A stretch of 11,147 bases of DNA from Candidatus Campbellbacteria bacterium CG10_big_fil_rev_8_21_14_0_10_35_52 (GTDB lineage: Bacteria; Patescibacteriota; Minisyncoccia; Phycocordibacterales; UBA2163), in NCBI GenBank assembly GCA_002778715.1, contig PFAA01000017.1:4909-16055 (forward strand). The letters are read 5' to 3'. A model generated the notes under the pieces. That model worked only from the letters and a program-made list of their open reading frames with translations, did not search any database and was not told the DNA's origin. Below are positions 6,779 to 11,147 of this stretch, in pieces; position 1 is the stretch's first letter, and each line of letters opens with the position of its first letter. The translations under genes and the position numbers were made by a program.

Positions 6779-7020
6779 CCAAAATTAAATACGCCACGCG
6801 TATGGCGTATTCAATTTGGCAGGATATTTTAAACTTTGCATGAACCTTTTTTGAGGGAAACTGACCCGCCCTCGCGGGAGGCCAAAAACTTTTTCGCCGC
6901 TATCTCTCTTTTTTATTTCGTGGGCGCGCAAAAAATTTCTTCCATTAAGGAATGAAATTTTTGCGGGCTTTGCTCTGCGCTGACGCGCAGGCAGAGCCGC
7001 TTCCCACCCCATCACGCTTT
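6779..7020. repeat. Palindrome cluster, no gene; repeat copy A
   Basis: This GC-richer stretch between the importer operon and rpsO holds at least four inverted repeats. (1) 6779-6819: AATACGCCA/TGGCGTATT, 9 bp around CGCGTA, extended by CCAAAATT/AATTTGG. (2) 6865-6878: CCCGC/GCGGG. (3) 6927-6965: CGCAAAAAATTTC and TTCC pairing with GGAA and GAAATTTTTGCG, with one bulged base on each side. (4) 6972-6997: GCTCTGC/GCAGAGC, with a competing CTGCGC/GCGCAG inside. The bases 6842-6866 (GAACCT...GAAACTGACC, plus strand) recur on the minus strand at 10631-10607 with 22 of 25 identities. A minus-strand frame is open through the cluster (6785-7015), but it consists of palindrome sequence and I do not call it a gene. 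Confidence 0.6.
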
Positions 7021-7788
7021 TTACCCGTCTGCTCTCCTTCTTGCTTGGCCGTCTTCTGGATGGAAAAATATATCTGCTTTCTTAACAAAGTTTTCTACAA
7101 ATGTATTTTTAGGATTTGTTGCAATATCTTGTGGGGTCCCATACTGTTGAATAATACCTTCGTGGAGAATAGCAATTTTATCTGAGAGCACTGATGCCTC
7201 ATATTGGTGATGGGTAACCATCAAAATTGTTATGCTCAACTCTCGTTGTACTTTCTTCAATTCCAATTGAATTTTTGCTGCTGTGTCATAATCCAACCCT
7301 GTAAACGGCTCATCGAGAAGGATAATTGGTTCATTAAGTATAATGGCTCTTGCCAAGGCTACTCTTTGTCTTTCGCCCCCACTTAAAGAATGAATGTCGC
7401 GACCCCTCAGATGAGAAATAGACAATAAGTCAAGCATTGTAACAAGTTTAGATTTTATCTCATCATCACCGAGACTTCGTAATTTTAAGCCAAATATAAT
7501 GTTCTTCTCCACATCAAGGTGGGGAAAAAGAGCAAGATTTTGCCACACCATGGGTATTCTGCGCTCTTGAGGCTCAAGCTCTGTAATATCATTGCCCTTG
7601 AATAAAACTTGGCCTTCGTCTGAATTTTCCACACCTGTAATAATTTTTAGGATAGTAGTTTTGCCACTGCCGCTAGGACCGAGGATGGTCACAAATTTTC
7701 CTTCCTCTATATCCAAACAAACGCGATTCAAAACTTGTTTACCGGTAAATGATTTGGAGATATTTTGTAGTGAAAGAATAAAAGACAT
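7021..7788 (-). CDS. potA: ABC importer ATP-binding protein, PotA-like, short C-terminus
   Basis: Powers solute uptake by ATP hydrolysis at the inner face of the membrane. The 255 residues contain a full nucleotide-binding domain: Walker A GPSGSGKTT (37-45), Q-loop Gln83 in VWQNLALFPHL, signature LSGGERQRVALARA (135-148), Walker B IILLDEP with Glu160, D-loop GLD and switch His193 in VTHHQYEA (commonly THDQxEA in this family). The Q-loop form and the GTPQDIATNP stretch (217-226) point to the polyamine/iron/sulfate type importers. PotA and relatives normally run to about 350 residues with a TOBE domain. Here the protein ends soon after NTFVENFVKKADIFF with a polar tail, HPEDGQARRRADG, whose DNA runs into the palindrome cluster. 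It starts 7 bases after the potC-like stop. The ATPase call is certain, the substrate class probable. Confidence 0.9.
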   Translation of the reverse strand: MSFILSLQNISKSFTGKQVLNRVCLDIEEGKFVTILGPSGSGKTTILKIITGVENSDEGQVLFKGNDITELEPQERRIPMVWQNLALFPHLDVEKNIIFGLKLRSLGDDEIKSKLVTMLDLLSISHLRGRDIHSLSGGERQRVALARAIILNEPIILLDEPFTGLDYDTAAKIQLELKKVQRELSITILMVTHHQYEASVLSDKIAILHEGIIQQYGTPQDIATNPKNTFVENFVKKADIFFHPEDGQARRRADG

Positions 7789-7795
7789 AAACTTA

Positions 7796-8581
7796 TTATA
7801 AAATCTCTTTTATGCGATAAATTTTTAAGCCAATAGCTGCAATAATAATCGAAATTATAGTTAAAAATGATCCAATCGCATAGGCCTCGGGCGTAACTTG
7901 CGACCCTAGCATAGTCCAAATTGCCACCGAGAGTGTTTTTTGTGTTCCGCCAACAAACCAGACAATAGTAAATTCATTCCATGACATAAGTAAGACTATC
8001 AAAAATGTTCCGACAATCTCTGTGAACAGTAATGGGACAAAAATCGAACGAAAACTTTGAAATGTGCTCGCCCCTAAATTCTTTGAGGCTGATTCTAAAT
8101 CGGGATTAAGTGTAAGAAATTTATTAAGCAGCAGAATAACTACTATTGGAGAGAAAACAGCTACGTGCGCAAACATTACATAGAGAAGTGAGGGATTGAT
8201 TTGCATAAAGTTTTGTGTGAGAAGGAATATAAATGCGGCAAGGAGTGGAGGGGTGATGGCTGGAATAAATAAAAAAAATAACAGACGATTTCTTACGGCA
8301 GGAATACGATAGAGGAAAAATCCCATACCTAGCCCAATAAGAATTGCAAAAAAACTGGAGAGCAATCCTAACAAGATACTGTTAAAAATAGTGGATATAA
8401 AAAGTGGATCAGCTAAAGCTCCCTTCCACCATTGAAATGTACAGCATTCAAGAGTATAGCTGATAAACTGTCGTTGGTGAAATGAAAAGATTAGATTTGC
8501 CAAAAGCGGGAGGTATAAAATTACTATTCCCACCGAAATAATAAACCACCAAAAAATGTTTTTCAGGTTTTTATTATGCAT
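7796..8581 (-). CDS. potC: ABC importer permease, PotC-like
   Basis: One of the two channel subunits in the membrane. The 261-residue protein has about six membrane helices (roughly 10-32, 63-90, 100-122, 132-152, 184-206 and 235-254). The cytoplasmic EAA loop that contacts the ATPase runs from Asp161 to about Pro183 (DLESASKNLGASTFQSF and on), with the conserved alanine and glycine. Length and layout fit the PotC/PotI family. Its ATG overlaps the stop of the upstream permease by 8 bases, which suggests coupled translation. Two adjacent cysteines (Cys46, Cys47) lie in the first outer loop. Polyamine is the best guess for substrate; thiamine, iron or phosphonate importers are built the same way. 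Confidence 0.88.
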   Translation of the reverse strand: MHNKNLKNIFWWFIISVGIVILYLPLLANLIFSFHQRQFISYTLECCTFQWWKGALADPLFISTIFNSILLGLLSSFFAILIGLGMGFFLYRIPAVRNRLLFFLFIPAITPPLLAAFIFLLTQNFMQINPSLLYVMFAHVAVFSPIVVILLLNKFLTLNPDLESASKNLGASTFQSFRSIFVPLLFTEIVGTFLIVLLMSWNEFTIVWFVGGTQKTLSVAIWTMLGSQVTPEAYAIGSFLTIISIIIAAIGLKIYRIKEIL

Positions 8582-9377
8582 AGGTTTCTTTACGAGCTAC
8601 ATACTTCCAAAATACAAAGAGTGGAATCAAAGTTATGAGCATAACAATAACCGAGGCGCTCGCGGCGATTGGCCAGTTATCGATCTTTAACATGTCCATA
8701 ACAAAGAGCGAAAAGGTATAGATTTTCCCTCCGCCAACGACAGTAGCAATAATGGGATCAAAAAGAGAAAGATAGAAAGTGATAGCAAAACTAGCAAGGA
8801 AATAGGAGGAACTAAGCGGCAAAATAATTTTAAGGAATCTGATTTTTTCCGATCCCCCGAGGTTAGCGGCCGCTTGAATTAAATCTCTATCTATATTTGC
8901 AAGCCGCCATGAAAATATAACAACCGAGATGGGAAGCAGTTGAGAAATGTATCCAACGATCATTGCTACTGGAGAGAAAAGAATTGATCCGGCAAATATA
9001 ATTTGCCACCCAAAGGCACGTAAAATATTATTGGATAAGAAAGAAATGATGATAAGAGCTAAAATCAAACTTCTTACCTTAGATTTCACAAAAAAGACTA
9101 GCCCATATGCAATCGCTGCACCAAATATAATAGTCGATAAAGCAACCATAAAAGAAAAAAACAACGAGCGCCCAATGACCAGATAAAACTGCCATGCGGA
9201 GAGAAGCTCAGAATAATTTTGAAAGGTAAAAACTGGAATAAGACGGTACTCACGAATCTCCCAAAAACTTATAACAATCAGAAAAAACAAAGGGATAACA
9301 AAAACCAAAGCTTGCCACAAAAGAAATGGCAGACTATAAGGAAAATATGGATTGCGACCAATTCTCTTATTCGTCAT
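8574..9377 (-). CDS. potB: ABC importer permease, PotB-like
   Basis: Partner of the following permease in the transport channel. The 267-residue protein has about six membrane helices (roughly 14-38, 70-97, 102-122, 130-156, 189-208 and 236-258). The EAA loop starts at Asp165 (DLIQAAANLGGSEKIRF and on to Pro187), with the expected AA and G residues. The long first outer loop (FWEIREYRLIPVFTFQNY) and the W-rich N-terminus resemble PotB/PotH. It begins 6 bases after the stop of the solute-binding protein gene, and its own stop overlaps the next start, so the operon is tightly packed. No separate promoter is seen in front of it. Confidence 0.88.
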   Translation of the reverse strand: MTNKRIGRNPYFPYSLPFLLWQALVFVIPLFFLIVISFWEIREYRLIPVFTFQNYSELLSAWQFYLVIGRSLFFSFMVALSTIIFGAAIAYGLVFFVKSKVRSLILALIIISFLSNNILRAFGWQIIFAGSILFSPVAMIVGYISQLLPISVVIFSWRLANIDRDLIQAAANLGGSEKIRFLKIILPLSSSYFLASFAITFYLSLFDPIIATVVGGGKIYTFSLFVMDMLKIDNWPIAASASVIVMLITLIPLFVFWKYVARKETYA

Positions 9378-9383
9378 ATTGTA

Positions 9384-10460
9384 TTAGCGTGTTTTAAACT
9401 CCTGCCACACTTTTTGCCATTCTGCTTCGGATTGATTTACCGGAAGCATCCGTACCGACAGTTTATTTACCAGATCAATGGCTTCTTGTGCATTATGCAG
9501 GTGAAGCGTATCCTGCTGAGTTTCATCAAGACGACTAATTGCTTTTGTGTTGGGTGCGGCTGATTTATATGCCTTTCTCCACATTAGTTGAGATTGCGCT
9601 TCAGGGGTTTGCATATACTGAATAAACTTTTTTGCTAATGCAATATTTTGGGAGTCAGTAGGTATGACAAGCGCCTCGATCCACATAATTCCCCCTTCTT
9701 TTGGCACAGTCCAGTCTATAGGATATCCATCGGCTTGAAGGTCAGCCACAATCCATTCTCCTGCCGCAGGAACAATCCAAGTCTGTTCTACTGCTAATGC
9801 CGCTTTAATTTCTGCTGGATTTGGATGAACTGCGGCAACCTGTGGCTTTAATGATAAAACAGCAGAACGCAACTTTTGGAATTCGCCTTCACTCAATTTG
9901 TATGGCTCATCAAAACCTAAATATTTACTTATGACGCCCATTGAAGGTAAATACCAATCCCAAATGCCAACTTTCCCTTTTACTTTTTGATCCCAAAGGA
10001 CATTATAGCTACTGACATCATCTTGAGATAAATATTTTGTGTTGTATGCCAAACCATTAGATCCAAATCGTACGATAACGGCATAGAGCTTATTATTGAT
10101 CCAAGCGAGTGGGAATTTTCGGAAAGGCTCAAGATAATCGTTAAAATTATAGTCTGTTGTATCCAGCTCCGATAATCTGCCGGCACCATATAATTTTTCA
10201 ATAAATTCTGGATCAACAATCACTACATCATATTGATTTTTAGACTGACTTAGTAATGTAAACATCTGATCGCCGCCGATATATGTTTTCACATTAACTT
10301 TAACCTTATACTGTTCTTCAAACGGCTTTATGAGTTCTGGCTCTTCATAGCCGATCCACGCTAACATGTTGAGTGTGTCCTTGGAAGGTTGTTGTCGCAG
10401 TAAAAATAAACCCCCGACAATGAGTAGGATTATAATGATTATGATATAAATATTTTTCAT
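9384..10460 (-). CDS. potD: Extracellular solute-binding protein, PotD-like, membrane-anchored
   Basis: Captures the solute outside and delivers it to the permeases. The 358-residue protein starts with a hydrophobic segment (MKNIYIIIIIILLIVGGLFLL), then RQQPSK, and the mature fold from LNMLAWIGYEEPELIKPFEE (about 30-49), the usual first strand and helix of the PotD/spermidine-putrescine-binding type. Later landmarks are YDVVIVDPEF, FGSNGLAYNTKYL (with the N of the hinge region), WDWYLPSMGVISKYLG, WIVPAAGEW and VIPTDSQNIALAKKFIQYMQ. There is no cysteine near the end of the hydrophobic segment, so this is not a lipoprotein. It would stay anchored by an uncleaved N-terminal helix or be released by a peptidase. 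The gene is first in the importer operon. The family is clear; polyamine as ligand is inference. Confidence 0.88.
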   Translation of the reverse strand: MKNIYIIIIIILLIVGGLFLLRQQPSKDTLNMLAWIGYEEPELIKPFEEQYKVKVNVKTYIGGDQMFTLLSQSKNQYDVVIVDPEFIEKLYGAGRLSELDTTDYNFNDYLEPFRKFPLAWINNKLYAVIVRFGSNGLAYNTKYLSQDDVSSYNVLWDQKVKGKVGIWDWYLPSMGVISKYLGFDEPYKLSEGEFQKLRSAVLSLKPQVAAVHPNPAEIKAALAVEQTWIVPAAGEWIVADLQADGYPIDWTVPKEGGIMWIEALVIPTDSQNIALAKKFIQYMQTPEAQSQLMWRKAYKSAAPNTKAISRLDETQQDTLHLHNAQEAIDLVNKLSVRMLPVNQSEAEWQKVWQEFKTR

Positions 10461-10507
10461 GGTTTAATAGTTTTTTATGAGTAAGCGACCTTTTGACTTT
10501 ATATTTC

Positions 10508-10536
10508 AGTATACCAACATTCCGGGATTTTTGAAA
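10508..10536 (-). promoter_or_regulatory. Likely promoter of the importer operon
   Basis: On the minus strand TATACT (10513-10508), preceded by TGG as an extended -10, stands 17 bases after a weak -35, TTTCAA (10536-10531). This gives an untranslated leader of about 40 bases before the ATG at 10460. No Shine-Dalgarno sits next to the start; an AAAAGG lies about 30 bases upstream of it. The promoter lies between the repeat copy (ending near 10560) and the operon. Confidence 0.45.
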
Positions 10537-10561
10537 CACTCTGTACCTGACATTTGTAGCC

Positions 10562-10651
10562 GCAAAAAATTTCCGCCGCGCCCGAGCGTTCCGCCAGAGC
10601 GGAGACGGTCAGTTTCGTTCAAAATAGGTTCGGATTTCGTCAAACACGCCC
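10562..10651 (-). repeat. Dispersed palindromic repeat, copy B, joined to the tRNA-Val 3' side
   Basis: Read on the minus strand this runs from the end of the tRNA-Val body through GTGGGCGTG to a core at 10631-10607 (GAACCT...GAAACTGACC). The core matches 22 of 25 bases of plus-strand 6842-6866. As in copy A, the core is followed by a GC-rich hairpin (CCGC/GCGG, 10602-10591) and then an A/T run. GCAAAAAATTTC at 10562-10573 recurs exactly at 6928-6939. The two copies lie on opposite strands and flank the importer operon. No open frame of useful length is seen in it. Confidence 0.55.
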
Positions 10652-10724
10652 ACCAGTATCTGGGCTCGAACCAGAGACCTCTACAATGTCAATGTAACGC
10701 TCTAACCAACTGAGCTAATCACCC
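10651..10724 (-). tRNA. tRNA-Val(GAC)-like gene with non-pairing 3' acceptor strand
   Basis: The tRNA body is clear on the minus strand: 5' acceptor GGGTGAT, TA, D arm GCTC/GAGC, anticodon stem TTACA/TGTAG around loop TTGACAT (anticodon GAC, valine), a five-base variable region and T arm TCTGG-TTCGAGC-CCAGA. The following seven bases, TACTGGT, cannot pair with GGGTGAT; ATCACCC would be expected. No CCA is encoded. The sequence runs straight into the dispersed repeat. The gene may be a pseudogene or repeat-invaded, or the tRNA end may need repair. The 66-base body (10659-10724) is certain; function is not. Confidence 0.65.
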
Positions 10725-10750
10725 GAAAATTGTGAGCGCTAAATGCTTGC

Positions 10751-10792
10751 CTCGTAACTAAAGCAAAGCTTTATGGTATGAGAAGCTACGAG
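10751..10792 (-). other. Stem-loop in the spacer between the two tRNAs
   Basis: The 84-base gap between tRNA-Ala and tRNA-Val contains CTCGTA/TACGAG (10751-10756 with 10787-10792), enclosing AAAGC-aaa-GCTTT (10760-10772). No U-run follows on the minus strand, so a simple terminator is unlikely. If the two tRNAs are transcribed together, this could be a processing structure. Confidence 0.4.
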
Positions 10793-10808
10793 CCCAAATT
10801 TTTTACTG

Positions 10809-10879
10809 TGGACTCACTGGGAGTTGAACCCAGGACTCGGCAATGCGAATGCCGTGTAATACCACTTTACTATGAGCCC
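10809..10879 (-). tRNA. tRNA-Ala(CGC)
   Basis: All arms pair on the minus strand: acceptor GGGCTCA with TGAGTCC, D arm GTAA/TTAC, anticodon stem CGGCA/TGCCG around TTCGCAT (anticodon CGC, alanine codon GCG) and T arm CTGGG-TTCAACT-CCCAG. The G3-U70 wobble pair, the main alanine identity element, is present (third pair G-T). The discriminator is A. CCA is not encoded and must be added by the nucleotidyltransferase. The length is 71 bases, with a short D loop. Confidence 0.93.
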
Positions 10880-10888
10880 TTTTAATAA

Positions 10889-10894
10889 ATTATA
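10889..10894 (-). promoter_or_regulatory. -10 box of the tRNA-Ala gene
   Basis: A perfect TATAAT (10894-10889, minus strand) lies 9 bases before the first base of tRNA-Ala, so transcription would start a few bases ahead of it. No convincing -35 is seen at 16-18 bases upstream. It may also serve tRNA-Val further downstream. Confidence 0.45.
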
Positions 10895-10945
10895 ATTATT
10901 AATTTGCAGAATACTTAAGATAGTTCAAATGTATTTCACTGCCTG

Positions 10946-11009
10946 TGGCGGCGGGGCTTCGCTTTGAACGCCGACGGAATTTGTGCCAGCGTTAGCTGGC
11001 GCGCCGCCA
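10946..11009. repeat. GC-rich two-level stem-loop element
   Basis: A perfect 8-bp outer stem (TGGCGGCG at 10946-10953 with CGCCGCCA at 11002-11009) encloses a perfect 6-bp inner hairpin (GCCAGC-GTTA-GCTGGC, 10985-11000) and a 31-base single-stranded or weakly paired arm. The GC content stands out sharply from the AT-rich flanks. It contains no useful reading frame and no U-tract follows on the minus strand. On the plus strand AATTTTAG follows, too weak for a terminator. It could be a mobile palindromic unit or a small structured RNA. Confidence 0.5.
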
Positions 11010-11041
11010 ATTTTAGTAATTTCTTTAAGCGCTTATTTAGA

Positions 11042-11146
11042 TTATTTTATAATCGTATTGATAATTTGTAGAATATCGTGTTTGTGGTTTTTAGATAGAA
11101 TGCCAAACATTTTTAGCATTTCCAAAAATACCTTGATGTTGTTTTT
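11042..11146 (-). CDS. Possible C-terminal end of an unknown gene (partial)
   Basis: On the minus strand one frame is open from the window edge for 34 codons and ends with TAA at 11042-11044. The peptide ends in LKMFGILSKNHKHDILQIINTIIK, an amphipathic, plausible protein end. The other frame I translated from the edge (first base 11147) closes within 20 codons. The gene would run toward the tRNAs. It is short and AT-rich, so chance is a real alternative, and no family can be named. Confidence 0.3.
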   Translation of the reverse strand, partial: KNNIKVFLEMLKMFGILSKNHKHDILQIINTIIK

Positions 11147-11147
11147 T

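Noticed and set aside
6660..6797. Upstream extension of the rpsO frame (45 extra codons)
   Set aside because: It crosses a terminator and the rpsO promoter, has no S15 homology, and the ATG at 6659 gives the standard S15 length.
6785..7015. A 76-codon open frame on the minus strand with arginine-rich start
   Set aside because: It is made of palindrome sequence, overlaps the strong hairpin at 6779-6819 and has no protein-like pattern; GC-rich repeats often leave frames open.
9219..9563. A 114-codon plus-strand frame across the potD/potB junction
   Set aside because: It lies antisense to two well-supported genes and shows no domain pattern.
10477..10713. A 78-codon plus-strand frame over the repeat and tRNA-Val
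   Set aside because: It reads through a tRNA gene in antisense and through a hairpin repeat; the peptide is not protein-like.
10790..10800. GGGCTCGTAG as the start of a third tRNA gene
   Set aside because: No D, anticodon or T arm follows; the likeness to the tRNA-Ala start is limited to about ten bases.
1..11147. CRISPR array, rRNA, transposase or toxin-antitoxin pair
   Set aside because: No regularly spaced repeats, rRNA sequence, transposase motif or small paired frames were seen anywhere in the window.

Overview
The window looks like a piece of a small, AT-rich bacterial genome of the Candidate Phyla Radiation (Patescibacteria, most likely a Parcubacteria-type lineage). The reasons are compact genes with gaps of a few to a few tens of bases, divergent forms of housekeeping enzymes (RecJ, phosphoglycerate kinase, triosephosphate isomerase, a HIT protein), a single-pass membrane protein of a style I associate with that radiation, an almost complete lack of Shine-Dalgarno sequences, and tRNAs without an encoded CCA. 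This placement is inference from sequence character, not from a marker gene tree.

Layout. Bases 1-357 hold most of an RNase HI-family gene (minus strand, cut by the window edge). A short AT-rich spacer with two degenerate direct repeats leads to recJ (minus). RecJ is divergent from a HIT-family hydrolase on the plus strand, the only clear plus-strand gene, with 23 bases between the two start codons. Then a minus-strand housekeeping run, read from high to low coordinates: rpsO (S15), a NYN/LabA-like PIN-fold nuclease, a 396-residue single-pass membrane protein of unknown function, tpiA and pgk. tpiA and pgk are 7 bases apart and encode two glycolytic enzymes. rpsO has its own extended -10 promoter, with a rho-independent terminator just upstream of it.

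Bases 6779-7020 form a gene-free, GC-richer stretch of several palindromes. It separates the housekeeping run from a four-gene minus-strand ABC importer operon at 7021-10460: a membrane-anchored solute-binding protein, two permeases and an ATPase, related to the PotD-PotB-PotC-PotA polyamine importer. Upstream of the operon is a second copy of a motif also found in the 6.8-kb palindrome cluster. It abuts a tRNA-Val(GAC)-like gene whose 3' acceptor strand does not pair with its 5' strand. A normal tRNA-Ala(CGC), a strong stem-loop element at 10946-11009 and a possible gene end complete the window.

How it fits together: the core is replication/repair (RNase H, RecJ), translation (S15, two tRNAs) and lower glycolysis. 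The importer would bring in an organic cation or similar solute for an organism with limited biosynthesis. The most unusual signal is a dispersed palindromic repeat that occurs at both borders of the importer operon, and at one border takes the place of the tRNA acceptor strand.
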